Assembly: GCF_001704415.2 (NCBI RefSeq)
Contig: NC_030831.1
Coordinates: forward strand, 43,570,134-43,634,133
Direction of reading: 5' to 3'
Source: Capra hircus
Taxonomy: Eukaryota; Chordata; Mammalia; Artiodactyla; Bovidae
DNA length: 64,000 nucleotides
Below the pieces are notes generated by a model. That model ran no database searches, was not told where the DNA came from, and saw only the letters and a program-made list of their open reading frames with translations. The stretch's first letter is position 1. Every line of letters starts with the position of its first letter. This document shows positions 24,701-39,700 of the stretch, piece after piece. Made by a program: the position numbers and the translations under genes.

Positions 24701-27700
24701 GTTTCCATGTTAACTCTTTCCATATATCTCACCCTCTCCTCCCCTCCCTCTCCCCATGTCCATAAGTGTATTCTCTGTCTATTTCTCTATTGCTGCCCTG
24801 TAAATAAATTCTTCAGTACCATTTTTCTAGATTCCATATATATGTGTTAGGATACGATATTATCTTTCTCTTACTTACTTCACTCTGTATAATAGGTTCT
24901 AGTTTCATCCACCTCATCAGAACTGACTCAAATGCGTTCCTTTTTATGGCTGAGTATTATTCCATTGTGTATATGTACCACTTCTTTATCCATTCATTTG
25001 TCGATGGACATCTAGGTTGCTTCCATGTTCTAGCTATTGTAAATAGTGCTGCAGTGAATAATGGTATACATGTGTCTTTTTAAGTTTTGGTTTCCTCAGG
25101 GTATATGCTTGGGAGTGAGATTGCTGAGTCATATGGTGGTTTTATTCCTAGCTTTTTAAGGAATCTTCATACCGTCTTCCATAGTGGCTGTATCAATTTA
25201 CATTCCCACCAACAGTTCGAGAGCTTTTCTCCACACTCTTTGCAGCAGCTATTGGTGGACGTTTTGATGATGGCCATTCTGACTGGTGTGAGGTGTGTAG
25301 TTTTGATTTGCATTTCTCTATTAATGAGTGATGTTGAGCATCTTTTCATGTGTTCGTTAGCCATCTCCATTTAGCCATGGAGAAATGCCTGTTTAGGTCT
25401 TTTTCCCACTTTTTGATTTGGTTGTTTGTTTTTCTGGTCTTGAGTTGCATGAGTTGCTTATATATTTTGGAAATTAATCCTTTGTTTCATTTACTGTTAT
25501 TTTCTCCCACTCTGAGGGTTGTCTTTTCACCTTGATTAAAGTTTCCTTTGCTGGGCAAAAGCTCTTAAGTTTCATTAGGTCTCACTTGTTTACTTTTGTT
25601 TTTATTTCCACTACTCTAGGATGTGGGTCACAGAGGATCTTGCTTTGATTTGTGTCACTGAGTGTTCTGCCTGTGTTTTTCTTTAAGAGTTTTAAATTCT
25701 GGTTTTACATTCAGACTACATTTTTGTAGCAGAAACAAAAACTAAGTAGTATTTGACGCTGTCGTGTTTTGACAGGCTCAGGTAAGTCACACTTAGTGGA
25801 TTGGTGTGCTCCTTGGAGTCACATGACTCACTTGAAGAAACAGTGATGGCTGTGTCCCAGCCCTAGGGACTGCGATTTTGCTGGTCTGGGGTGCCATTTG
25901 AGCCAGCGCACAGACAAGCCTGGGGACCTCAGTGTAAGGGGTGGTTCAGCCTTAGCCCAGTCGGGCAGAGCCTTCCTGGAGGAGTAGTTGGACCTGAAGG
26001 TGCAGCAGGATATGATGGGGGAGCTATGTCCCCATGAGAGGTGGTTCAGGGACTTCACACACAGGCTGCATCTGTGAGACTGCTCAGTAACTTTCCTGAC
26101 TTGTTAAGAGGCTGTCCCAGGTGGCTGTAGCGAACATGACATTTTTAAGTATGCATGCTTTTATTCTGGCTCTCTGTGGCTGCTTGCTGGCGTGTGTTCC
26201 CTGAGGAAACATGTTGAGTGCCTGTTATTGCTGACGTGCTGTTGTTAGATTGTGAACTGTTTGCTTTCTTTATGGATATGAAGTTCCAGTTTTGACTCTC
26301 ATGCTTGTGTGACTGGTGTTGAGCATCGTTTATTGTGTCTGTTAGCTGTCCTGGCCTCCTCTTCTCTGAACTGCCTATTCATATTTCTTGCCCATTTTTA
26401 TTTAGTTTTGAATGTCTTTATAAATTTTTGTAGATGTTCTTTGTATTCTGGAGTATAAATCCCTGTCAGTAGTTATGCTTTGTGATTATTTTCTCCCATT
26501 TCTTTGTTCTTCAACACTATGGACTTTTTTTCCCACTTTGGTTGTGCTGAAATTTTCAGTATAACCTAGTTAGCCAAGAACCTATCTCCCACACATAAAA
26601 CAAGGCTTGATTTTCCTCTCCCCCAGAAAAGTAACCCTTGGAAAATTACTTCAGATTCACTTCTTGAGGGTCAGCGTTAGCTTTCCTGTGACCATGTGAG
26701 TGGATGTCTGTGTGGAATGTCAATAAAGTCACTTGATAGAACTAGTTTTTTTAAAAAGTGGGGGAGACTGAGAAATTGAAGCATATCCAGGGATTATTCC
26801 TGGTGCTTTGTAAATGTTGGATGTTACACATTGACCTTTTAGATTCCACTCTAAGAAGCAGTGTGGTAAGTGGTCAGGTGAGAGGTCTGGAGTATCACAT
26901 GCAGAATCAACCAGGGCAGCCTGTGAAGGAGGGCTTCTCTTGGAACTGTGTCCAGTGACAGCATCACTCGGAGATTTGAGGAGTGCTGTGGGCTCAGTTT
27001 AGATGCACGTGGAGACTTGGCTTTGTGGGCACATGAAGGCAGCACTACGTCCATGGTAGTGAAGAGCCTAAGAGCTTGACTAGCAGTCCTCTCAAAGCAG
27101 CCTCAGCTTAGCTGTAACTTTGTTCTGTGTAGTATATTTGGGTACATGGACTACGTTAAAAAAATTTTTTTTTGGTAGAAAGTAGCAATTGTAAAGTAGC
27201 CCTTGGAATTTCAGGTAAGCTTACTGTTAATACTGACTATTTGTGGCTAGAAGGGCAGTGATATAAACTGTCATATTTAGTAATATATTGTTTCTATAAA
27301 TCCCTTTTCCCCCCATAATTAGGTAGAAACAGAAAAGAAAGGTGTTCTTGATTTTGGCGACTTGACTTACGGAAGCTGGAAAGCTCTGCCTCTAAAACTG
27401 GTGAACAAGACGCATGCCAACATCCCCATCAGACTGATTATCAGTGCTGTAAGTATGCTACTCATGACGGATCTTTCACAGAGTTTCGTGGACAGGTGGT
27501 GTAGGTACAGCTGGTAGCATCCTTGGCTGACTTCTGTCAAGAATTTTAGTGTTTTTGTTAAGGCTCTGTGAACAGATGTAGCCTCCCACCAGCATGACAC
27601 CATTGGCTCTGCTGAAGTAGCCCCTCCCATTTCTAACAGAATGCTGTGGCCTGGCGCTGCTTCACCTTTTCCAAGGAGCCCATCCACGCAGCTCTGAGAG

Positions 27701-30700
27701 CATTGCCTTACGCCCACGCAATTGCGCAGCTGGCCGCCCCTTCCGTGATCAACCACATGATGCCTGCCAGTGACGATGGACAGGTAACTGGGAGGTGGAG
27801 GGACTGGTTTAGAGTTAAGAAGGAAGTCAAGTTCCAAACTACTTTTCTCTCACTATATATGCAAAATTTTTTTTATTTTACAGGATCCAGAATTTCTGGT
27901 AATTTGGGTTCTTTTCCATAGTCCAAAGAAACAGATCACTTCTTCAGGTATCATGTTTACATTTTATGGTATTTGCTTTACTCTGTAGCTAAATCAGCTA
28001 GCAAGTTGAGGCTTATTTCTTCCATCAGTGAATGTGTCAGATGTTCTCTGTAATTTGTCAGATATTTTATGATGTTTTAAAATTGGGCAGTCAGCGTGCT
28101 ATTGGTGGGTAACCTAAGCAAGTACCACTGAAGACCTTTTGGGATCTTTTCTCTTAACTGATGTTATCTCATCTATCAGATATTTTCTTCCTTTTTCTCC
28201 TCCACTCATTTCTGTTTGTTTCTGAGTTCTTTAGAGAGTCATTTCACTTAAGATTTTTTTGTACCCCCAAGGGCATAGTGTTGGACCATGTGTGGCATTT
28301 AGGATTAAATAGCTATTGTCTGAACTAAAAGAATGACCTTTTATAGAGATTCTAGACTCAGCAGAAGAGTTTTTGGCAAGAGTCGATATAGAAGTTGATA
28401 GTCCAAACCCCACACCAGTCATTAAAAGCATCAGTCTTCGAGCAAGAACAGGAATTGCCCGCATCCATGCCCCAAAAGACCTCCAGGTACCCTGGGCTCC
28501 TCCCTTTGCTGTTATCATATGTCAACATTGATTCCATGCTAAGTATGATATTTAAAAAATGCCTGCTTTATTCTGTCCCCTAGACTCTGCACTTGTTTGC
28601 CAGTGTGGCTTCCTCAGCAAGGCAATGCTTACCTCTGAAAAATGCTGGGAATATTGATGTCCACCTGGATATCAAGGTAAGAATTTGCATTGGAGATGGT
28701 AGCTTATTCTCTTGGACTGAGATGATCAGTGACCCCTTGGGTTCTGAAGATTGCTGTCCACCGATCTTGTCTGAGGCTGGGGAAGTTGAGGGGTCAGGAG
28801 GAAGAATCAGAGCTAGTGTTGTCCAAGCATAAGGCAGATGACAAAGAACTTCAGCTGGGATGCCTCACATTGTACACACAAGAACTGAGCCCCAGATTAT
28901 TTCCTGAAGACGTGTTACCCTGTAGCTGGTGGGGTGGAGGACAGGATCCACGTGTGTAGATGTCACTTATGATATGTTTGGGTGTGTGAGGAGGTGTTCG
29001 CAGTCAGGAAGTAAGGATGGGCGGGGCTCTGGTAGACAAGGAGGAGGGAAGATGTATGGTTGTCAGTGGGAGACAAGGGCATGGATGGGTGAAATCTGTG
29101 ACTTATTACGTCAACATTTAGATCCCAGATCAAGGAAGTCACTTTTCAGTGGATCCAGAGAAACTATTCCTTAAACCTGGAGAAGAGCATGAAGTTATAG
29201 TTTCATTTTCTCCAAAGGATCCCATGGGCTGTGAGGAAAGGTAATGTAAAGCTGTTCACCATGGTGAGTTTGTGCTCTGGTCTGTGGCTAGGAGGACAGA
29301 GAACATGCTTCACTTTGCGTGGCAGACAGCACAGATCTTTCCTTTTGCCACAGACCTTCACTGAAAATCTCCTTGTAAACCAACTGACTAGAAAGTAAGA
29401 AATCACTGTTTTCAAATATATTTGAAAGTATTACTGTGTTTGTCACTGACCTTTCCTCTCCAAGGACACCATCTGTTGACCTTGTCAGTTGTTAAAGATA
29501 TTTCCCCACTCCTTCAAATCCTGAGTGAATATCACCATACACTGGTTAGAGCATCCTTGTCACCAGCTTGTGAACTTGCCTGGTACATATAGCTTAGCCC
29601 AGCCGCCTCCCTCCGGGGTAGAGTCTCCACTCAGAGGCTTTCCTCAGCCCTACCCGGATTCCTCGCCTGTGAACTCCTTTCCTCTGCACTCAGGCACTTG
29701 CCTGTCTCCTTCCCCACTGGCTTCCTCTTCTGGGACATCAGCTCTGAGGAAGAGCACGTGTTGTGTCCTCAGCACCCAGCTCAGGCTCTTGGATGAAGGA
29801 AGCGGGTAGGATAGTAGTTGCTGAAAGAATTGAGTTCTGAACACTGAACTTAGATGGTTTTCTTTGCTAGGATCTTGAAAATATTCGTGCAGCCATTTGG
29901 CCCTCAGTATGAAGTGATGTTAAAAGGTGAAGTAGTTTCTTCAGGAAATAGGCCTCTGGCACCTGAATCTCTCACCTCAGATGTTCCTTCAATTTTATCC
30001 AACAAGCAGTTTCTGGCCTGGGGAGGTGTCCCCCTCGGTAGAACACAGTGAGTATGCCCAGCAGCTGTCATCACTGACTGCTGTTCTTCGCTGTCTCCAT
30101 GATGACCATGTTCACGTTCTCAGAACTGAAATAAAACTATCTTATATTCAGTTTCATCCTACCATGAATTCCTATCTTTTAGTTAAATTTTTCATGTTTT
30201 TAAAATACAAGCCAAAAAAATTAGGTTTCAGTTTTCTTAAGCTCTTTGGTGAATTCTCTGCTGGTGACCAAACTTAGGCAGCTACAAGTATCTTGATTCC
30301 TTCTCTGGAAAGCACTGGGGGCTGGTGGGAAGAAGGAACAGCGACGTTGCCTCTTAGAGGCTTTTACGGTCCAGCTGGTGAAGGGTGGTTTTCCATGGGC
30401 AGCTCTAGTGAGAGCACTCTCAGCTAGACTCCTGCACTGTCCTGCATGGCCCTGGGTTTTAGGACCATCCTCCCCAGTGGCTCCTGTGCCCATGCAGCCA
30501 GTCCATCTCTGAACACTGCACTTGGTTTTAATTGGCTTTGTTTTTATGAAAAAAGTTTTTTTCTGCAAGTCTTTCCCAGGCAGAGTACCTGTGGAAGGCT
30601 TTTCTTTGGTGTGCTAATAACCAAAGGTCTTTGATTTTACTCTGAGGTTAATTAAACTCAGCAACATTTCCTTTTTAATACAAGGTACACAAGGCATAGA

Positions 30701-33700
30701 CCACAGCTTAGATAATTTAACTGTTAATTTTCAAAATTTGTGTAAAATAGAGATTTATTCACATATTTTCTCTTCTCTAGTGAAGAGAGAATGCATGTAT
30801 TTGCAGAGGCTGGAGGATTTTCATATTGCCAGCCAGCTGCAGTGCTACTTGCATTATAAGTTTTTTAAAAGTTAGGTTAATTGCAGTATGCTGTTTAAAA
30901 GACTACTTTGTACAGATGAACCTCTTAAAGTAAAAAATCTGTAAAACGTGCTTAGGACTCTTGTTTCCATGAAAGGTAGGTTTTGGAGCTAAGCATGGTC
31001 TTGACTAAATGAAATAGTTCATCTGTATTTTCTGAAGACTATTTTGTAAAACAGATAATTCCTACACATAGAGTGTGGATAAGGGCAGCTAAGGAGCTGT
31101 AACAGGAGAGATTAAACTGAAAGTCCTCTCCAATGTGGTGAGTCTTGAGTGCACGTTCTCAGAAATGCGGAGTTCCAGGACTGTGGAGCGCCACCCACGT
31201 GGCTCAGGCAGTCTGTCTGCCTCAATGCATTGCAGTCGGTTTTAACTGGTTTTGTTTTTATGATTGTAGCAGCATCCATGGAAGAAAACCACAGTTAAAA
31301 TGTGCCATTTTTTCTAGGCTTCAGAAACTAGCTTTAAGAAACAATTCTGCATCTACAGCCCAGCATTTACGCCTGCTTGTCAGAGGACAAGACCAGGACT
31401 GCTTTCAGGTTTGTGGAGTACACGGCCCTGTTCTGTGTCATGTTCTTTTATGTTCAGGCTGTCTTGCGTTGTTCATTCTTGAAGAGTCTGTGTTACTGGC
31501 ATGTTTTTGTTGTGCTGCTGCTCTGTCTTACGCAGAGGTTGTTTTTGAATTGTAGCTGCAGCACACTTTTGGCTCAGAAGAGCGATTGACCAATAACTGT
31601 GAGGTCAGGATTCGTCCAAAAGAAGACATTTATATCTCCGTGTTGTTTGCACCTACTCGCCTGTCTTGTATGTTGGCCAAACTCGAAATTAAACAACTTG
31701 GAGTTCGATCACAACCAGGTGTTAAGTTCACGGTAAGATAATTTTGCTATTTTTTCTCCCATGGAGTTTATGATGTATTGTAACTATTGGTTCAGTTCAG
31801 TTCAGTCGCTCAGTCGTGTCCGAATCTTTGTGACCCCATGAATCAGTTAAATATTGGTAAATTTATGTACTCTTTTATAAGTCAAAATATGTGATTGGTT
31901 ACCTAGGTTTACAGGCAGATTAGAGAATAATTATATACCTTGTAGAATTGTCCATTTTAAAAGCAGCCACCGTAGTAATCCTGTAAAATAGGTCTTGTCT
32001 ATTTCGTTTTGATTTGAACTTCTCAGGAACCCATTGTTTGGTTAAGTCCAGATTGAACTGTTTAAGTTGTTGATTTTCCAAGTAAATTTTCTTCTTTCAG
32101 TTCAGCAGGGTGTGTCCTGACATTACTTGTTAGACTCTGTTCTATACACTAGGGATACACAGGACTTTTCTGTGTTGTTTCTTCCCAGCATAATTTCAGA
32201 AGATTTCAAGTCATTTCTTTAGCTAGATTCAGGGCGTTAAGAGAGAAAAGTGATAAACCCTGGAGGGGAGGAAAGAGGGACAAGGTAGTCAGGTGAAATC
32301 CAAGCTCTGTGAAAGCAGCTCAGAACCGAGCAGCTACCTAGCAGTGGAGCTGGGACTGCAAAGCTGGTCTTTGCCCTGGTGTCACAGAGGAAAGGTGGAA
32401 AAGTCACAAGATTAACACCACCTAAAGGTTTTTTAAACAGAATAGATACTTTTGGCAAATCTAACTGTATTTGATGCTGAAGGTGGACACATGCTCTGTG
32501 GAGCTTTTCACGTAGCCCCACGAGCTGTGATATGCACAACAGCCTGCAGAGTGGTGGTTCTCAGCCACCAGGGCACACTTGGTGGTTTCTGAAGACATTT
32601 GTGGTTTCCACAGTTTGACTTTTGGTACCTTTTTTTGAGTGGAGGCCAGGGGTGTGGCCAGACACCCCCACAGTGCACAGGGCACCACACATTAGATGGC
32701 CCATCCCAGGGTCCACTGTGCCAAGGCTGAGGAGCCTGCTCTAGTTGGGTTTTTATTTTATTTTAGTTTTGGCTGTGTAGGCTTGAGGGATCTTAGTTCC
32801 CTGACCAGTAATCGAACCCAGTCCCCCAGCAGTGGCAGCACAGAGTCCTAACCACGGGACCACCAGGGAAGTCCCTGAGAAGCCTGCTCTAGAGCAGATT
32901 TCTGGTTGAATCTTTGGGTCTGTGAGCATTACTCAGATTTCATTTTATTTAATCTTTCTTGATCTTTTAACCTTTTAGTCAGTAGTCATTTGTGACTTCT
33001 GATACTTTGAAAATACAGGAAGAATACTGGTATTGAGTGTTTTCAAAAGCTGATTCTCCTTGTTTTCTAGCTTCTTATATAAGATTTACTGGCAAGTTTC
33101 TATGGGAAAAGAAAAATTAGAAATATTTTTGGCTCTTGGAACCAACAGAGCTCACCGTGGATGAGGTGGACTTTGCAGGAGTTCAGATCTGAAGCCCTTT
33201 AAATGCTGTTAATTTTTACTACAAGGCAGGCAATACTGAGGTTTCATCAACCTGAGTTTAATTTTTCAAAATGTTATTGTATTTGATACATAACAACTTG
33301 AAATAAGCCACTGATGTTTTCAAGTTTGCAAAGGATTTTTTGGAATTTATTTTAATAATTAGGAATGAAAGAGCATATTTAATGGAGTGCATTTAAAGAG
33401 TTTAGAAAGTTTGTATCCTTGCAGGGTATCTGTTTCCTGCCCTCCTATTTATAGAGTCTGTTCTGTGACTCCTGTTTCCTGGTGGTGCTGCACCCCTGGG
33501 GGCCCCATGGCTCAGGGTGCTGGGTCTACCCTGGAGCCTCCACTCTGCACCCCCATGGCCAAGCTGGCTGTCCCCTGAGGCCCATTTGAGTTCTGGCTTC
33601 TCTTTGGCACATTACTGACTCTTCTGGACCAAAAGTTAACAAGAGTATATGCTCATAGATTTTTCTCCCCCCAAAACTCTTCATGTTGGAAATTTAAAAT

Positions 33701-36700
33701 TACTAGAAATTTGAAAGAATTACTTGGCAAACATTCACATACCCTTGCACTTAGATTTTACACTTAACATTGTGCTGTATTTCTTCTGTCACATATTTAA
33801 CCATGTATCAATTTAACTTTTGTATGCATTTAAAGATAAATTTAAATTTCAATGTCTTTCATGCTGAACACTTCTTAAGCAAGCATACACTTCTTAAGCA
33901 AGCATATCAATACTAAACTTCTTATTTTTACTTGTCATCTAAGCTTGGTTTCTGTAACAGTGAAAAATAATTATTCTTGGGATATGGGAAGGTAAATAAT
34001 TTTGCAGCTCTTTGGTTTGTTTTTCTCTTAAAGCAGAGTCTTTGCTATAGGTAGGGCTTGATTGGCAGTGAGGTAACCATTAGCCAAAGTACACAAAGAT
34101 GAATAATTTTAATTTCAGTAAATCTGTTTCATTGTCTTCTCTGACTGTAATTTGCTCTTCTGTTTTCTGCTTACTTAAAAATAATTCCAGATGTTTGTAT
34201 TCTGTTTTTAGATACCTTTGTCTGGATATGGAGGCACAAGTAACCTCATTTTGGAAGATGTTAAAAAATTATCTGACAGTTACATGGTAACAGTGAATGA
34301 CTTAGTGCCTGGCCAGGAAAGTAGAGTTGTTATTTCTGTCCGTAACACTGGCTCTCGAGCAGCTTTTGTTAAAGCTGTAGGTTTTAAGGATTCTCAGAAA
34401 AAAGTTTTGCTGGATCCTAAAGTATTAAGGATTTTTCCAGACAAATTTGTGCTGAAGGAAAGAACACAGGAAGTAAGTATGAAAGTATCTGCACTAAAAA
34501 TATGAGCTCATTTTTAGGTTAAAGTAAAAATTATGTATTTTATGGCTAAAGCTAACATCTTATTTGAAAGGAATATAGGATCTTATCTGATCTTGGAGGT
34601 GCTGTTTATGTGCATCAGTGTCTGCAGCCACTGTTTGTGTTCCTGTGACATTTATTCAGAGTGAAATATTTAATATTCACTCCTGATTTTTTTCTTGGCA
34701 TCAGGATGTTACTATAATATATAATCCATCAGACAGAGAAAGCAGTTGTAAAACCACCACAGAACTGTCAACTATATACTTTTTTGGTGGAGATGAAATT
34801 TCACGTCAGCAGTATCGAAGGTGGGTTACTTACCTTAGACCATGACGGGGAGCATTCATGGAAGTATTGAAGCCTTAGCACTGGTTGGGATTTGTAATTT
34901 GTGGAAGATGTTTTACTACTTATTAGTGAACTGGCAGATGAACAGTTTTGGTAAAATTTGTGTGACCGATAAGCTACCTGTAGGAGAGATACAGGTAGAA
35001 ATAGCTCGTCTCCAGGTTTCCTCACAGTGAGTGTCCTTTTCTAGACATGTATATAGTGGCCTCTGCTCCTTTGTTCAGATAGGACCTTGGACTTCATCCT
35101 TGGACCATCTTGGTAATGATGGCAGATCAGTTTCAGAAAAGATTTAAAAACTACTGGAAGAAAGTATATTGTGGAAACACACCTGACATGGAACATTTCT
35201 GAGAGTGTTGAGAATTATTTGAATGGATCAAGCTGTATTTTAGACGTTGTAGAGTGTTTAATTACTTAAAGCTTGTGCTTCTAAAAAAATTTAGTACACC
35301 AATTTAAATGTAGTTTTATATGCTGGCATGTTGTCAAATTTTTATTTAGGTCTAAGTATGATTTAGACTTATTTATGAGTTGAAATCGGAGTTCTTATGT
35401 CACAAAATCTTTTTCCTTGCCTAAAGCTGGTATGAGGTGAGTGGAGGTCATGCCAATTCATGGTTCATGGGAAGTTGCTGCCTCCTGGGAGGGTGGTGTG
35501 TGTGCGGGCCAGTCTTGCTTTCTTCCAATGCTTTGTGTCGTGCTGTGTTTTCTCCTGATACACTTTCAGGAAACAGTACTGTCTGTGGAGGACTATTAGA
35601 ATGTTTAAAAAGAGTTTAGTAATGAGTTATTATATAATAATAGCACAGACCAGATGTGAAGGGTTCAACTTGGAACGTGGTTTTGTCTCTCAGTTGAGTA
35701 TTTTAGAAATAGAAACTGACATTTGGAGAAATTAGATCACAGTTTTTTGGTTTTTTCCCTTTCTCTCTATTGGAGTATAGAAATCAGTGTACTGCTCTAT
35801 AAATTCTTTTTGCCATTAGTTTATGGTAATCAGATTTCTTTTGTTTGTGAACTTTTCAGTTTTGTAGAGAAATTCACTTTTCAGTTCTGTCACCTCAAAA
35901 GTCTCTAGAACAAGTCAGACAGACTGACAGAATTACATGGCAATTTAAATGTTTTCTTTAGATGCATTATTTGTATCATATTTTTTCTTGAGACAAATTT
36001 CTAACTGACCAAATTATCACAAATATTGTAAATGCATGACTTGAAAAGAATCTGATTTTTCTTCTTTCTGCTCTTCTGTCAGAAAGTTGTTGTTTTAACG
36101 TGTTTAATTGAAAACGATGATGTATATATACCACCATGTATACCTTTTAAGGGAACATCCAAAACAAGTTTTCTTTCTAAAATTACCTATATTGTGAATT
36201 AAAGCATAATATCTATGTATTAATGCACCATGATGTCAGTGGGATTTGCCAGTCATTGCCAGATGCATGAATAAAATCTAATGAAGGTTTTTTGTCTGTA
36301 AAATGCCTTTGAATAAAATCTCTACTGACAGAGCTATGCTGCACATGCCGGAGGTGAGAGAGCAGGTCCTGCCCAGTCAGAGCGTGCTGCACAGCATCGA
36401 CTTTGCAGAAGCCTTTCAGGACGAGCTGCTTGTAACTGAAGGTGAGAATTTCAGTGTATTTTATTTTATTTTAAATGTATTTTCTTATTTGGCTACGTTG
36501 GGTCTTAGTTGCAGTGTGTATGATCTTTTGTTGCATTGTACGGGTTCTCTAGTTATGGCTCCAGAGCATGTGGGCTTAGTTGCTTTACAGCACGTGGAAT
36601 CTTTGTTCCCTAACCAGGGATCGAACCTTCATCCCCTGCGTTGCAAGGTAGATTCTTAACCATCAGACCATTGGGGGAGTCCCTCAATATATTTTAGATC

Positions 36701-39700
36701 TTTTGGGTCCAGTGATGTGATATAAAGAAGTGTGTTGGTTTAGATGTGATATCAGACTGAATTAGTCACAGCTCTGCTGTATAACTTCGGATAGATTACA
36801 TCACTGAAATTCAGTTTCCTTAGGTATAAAGTGAGAGGAATAATATTTGTATTGTCTGCACAGAGTTCTTGTGAACTCTTGTGAGTTCAGATGAGAGAGC
36901 TTTGCCTTGTAAATGTTAGATATTAATATGTTATTGCACTTAGTGTTTGGGTGGACTTGTGGGCAGAGAATGGTCATGATTAAACTCAAGTTATTACTAC
37001 TTAAGGTTTCATGATTTCACACTTATGCTCATTTTGAGATTTCTCTGCTCTTGTGTTGGGTGTGCAGTTGTTGGAGGATGTGATTGTGGTTGAGTGACTC
37101 TAATCTAGATATTTAGACCTGTTTGAGCTGAACATTTCAAGTGTTTAGTGGTATTTATTACTCATACAAAATATAAGAATGGAGACATGCAAATTGTGTA
37201 AAAATACATGTACAGATTTTCATCACAGTGTTCATTATAGGAAGAAGTTAGAAGTAACCTAAATGTCCAAGAATAGAGGATTGTTTAATCTTGCAAAAGG
37301 ATATTTTTAAGCCATTCAGACAGTATGATTCTGTATTAAGTGACATGAAAAGCTCCTCATTTATTAATAAAAAAGTTATTTTTAAATTTTGCATGTAAGA
37401 TCTCCATATGGTAAAAATAATATCTTATTTATAGTTAAGTGGGTAAAATTCTAGGAGTATACACACCAAAATACTAAGAATGGTTATATTCTGGTGGTAG
37501 AATTTCAGGCAGTATTGTCTTTTCCACCAACTTCTGTTTTCTGGTTTTTTAATGATGAAGTGCATACTCCTGAAGTGGGAAATGATAAGGGAAAGGGTAT
37601 TTATTCCTGTGTAGAGGTGACAGACAGTAGTTTATGACCTTTCGGGCAGATTGGGAGTCTAGATCATCTGCTTCAAGGGTGGGTTAGTTACAAAGAGTGG
37701 AAAGATAGAAAATGGCTGGAAAGAGTCTCGGATTTGGAGCTGAACCTCACTTCATAGCCCCACCTCTGCCAACTCGGCTCCTCCAAGCTTCACCTTGCAT
37801 GTCCGTCCTCAGAGGAAGGAAGAAGCCGTGTGGCAGGGTTAACCTGACTGTGCCCTGGACGCCATGGTATAGCAGCAGTGAGTCCCGATGAGAACGGGGC
37901 CACGTGTACAGCTCTCGGCTCAGCCACAGGACTGATTGGATGGAGTTGGTGGGTGGGGAGTACAGGGCACGGTCACAGGGGTGAAATGTGCATGCAGCCT
38001 GGCCTCTGGGGGCTAAAAGACCAAGGAGGACAGGTGGGGAAGTGCAGCAGGAAAGTTCTGACAGACCCTTTGTAGGGCTCAGGGGCCTGAAGGAGGGTGC
38101 CCTGCTAAGAGAGCGGGGAGGGGTTGTGAGGAAGAGATGTGCACCACGGTGCCTGGAGAGGTGTGTTCTGGCAGAGGGAGCTGGTGTGCAAGCATTTGGA
38201 AGGGGATGTGTTAAGGGTCATGCTGACAAACCCAGCCAAGCGCTCAGGTAACCTGCTGAGCCCCCCTGCATTGGGGCTGAGTGGGGGCTTCAGGTGGGTG
38301 GGCCCTCAGGCACCAGGCTGTATACCCCAGGGTGTACTGGCCTCCTAGAGGTACTGTGCACGCTGCCCAAATGGAGAGGGAACGCAGCCCACTTGGTTTT
38401 GTGTTAATTGGTATAGTGGATCCCCATGAGAATATTGCAATTGAAACTTTTTATATGATTATTTTGAAAAACATTTGTTTGAGCATATTACTGTGACAAG
38501 CATTCATAGTGATCTTTTGTAAAATGTGTAATGATTGTGGCAAATTTCACAATTAAGCTTTATAGTCAAAATATCTTAATATAAATTTAATTTATACTTC
38601 CTGTGTTCTTTCTGAAGTTTCATTTTAAAAATATATAATTCTTAATATTTAATTTATATGTAGAATACAGGCATATTCTCTGAAAATTTCTTGTATGTAT
38701 GCATTCATTCAGGCGGGTTTATCTCTAGATAAACTGTCTGATCAGTCTAAGTACATGCAGTTATGCTAACACCACCTGGTTTCTGGATTCGCTGAGGTTA
38801 AGTGTCTGTGAGGCAGTCTCTCAGATCCTCGCTTCAGATGCTGCATTCTGGAGTTGAGGTGACGCTGCCTCTGAGCACTGCCGAAACTGAGCAGGGTAAT
38901 TTATGTCAGGGGTCAGGATGCTTGTTGTTATGTTACAGTAGGGGAAGACTGCAGTTCAGGGCGGGAGGGGAGGTGGCCACAGTTCACCGCTGAGCGCTGG
39001 TGCCGCTGTCACCCAAGTCCAGGGCAGAACCTGGGCTGCAAGTCATTGATGCTGATCTGTAGGGTCAAAATCTGAGTGTCACCTGACCCCAACTAAGAAA
39101 GTACAAGAATATATGTAAATGGTGTGATTGTGTGAAGGTTCATGTATTTCACACATTATTTTCTGTTTCAGTGTATGACCTTCCCCAGCGGCCCAATGAT
39201 GTCCAGCTCTTTTATGGAAACATGCGTAAAATTATACTTTCAGTAATTGGAGAATTTAGAGATTCCGTTTCCAGCAGAGAATTTCTTCCACCTTCTGCCA
39301 AACCTAGCTTGGAATTCAAAAGGTAAAACTAACAAAACATCTTTCACCAGATTTCAAGATTATTTAATTCATAGTAGAGCTGATCCTTTCCCTTATACTT
39401 TGTGCTTTTTGTCTTGAAATGTTTATTTCAGCTTTATTTTTAAATTGAAATAATTTCAAACTTACGGAAAAGTTTAAAAATAGTATAGAGAACTTCCATA
39501 CACTGTACAGAAATTCCCTGGTTGATGACATTTTATTATTTTCCTTTATGTATATGAGGCTTTCTCTGAACAAGGTATTTAGGAGTGCGTCGCAGGCATG
39601 ATGACCAGTCAGCCCTGAATTTGCTGCACATTAACCCCCTCATAGCCATGGCAGACCTGTCAAGGTTAGGACACTGACGTGATCCAGGACCACTGTCTGG

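Larger units (their letters stand above)
22963..27322. other. Intron 13 (4.4 kb)
   Basis: Contains a sense CHR-type SINE (23130-23256), a 5'-truncated antisense L1 with direct repeats (24474-25711) and a worn L1-like piece at about 26390-26560. The remainder is unique sequence with antisense chance frames (23540-24179). Confidence 0.65.
31733..34211. other. Intron 22
   Basis: 2.5 kb. Bov-A 3' stub (31788-31847), an antisense CHR SINE with direct repeats (32745-32880), otherwise AT-rich unique DNA. A codon-like string at 33140-33191 was considered and rejected. Confidence 0.6.

Noticed and set aside
27367..27837. 156-codon minus-strand frame
   Set aside because: Mirror of conserved exons 14 and 15; no independent evidence.
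33140..33191. Codon-like string EPTELTVDEVDFAGVQI
   Set aside because: No donor site follows before a stop, it has no place in the CEP192 sequence, and the exon 22/23 join is already complete without it.
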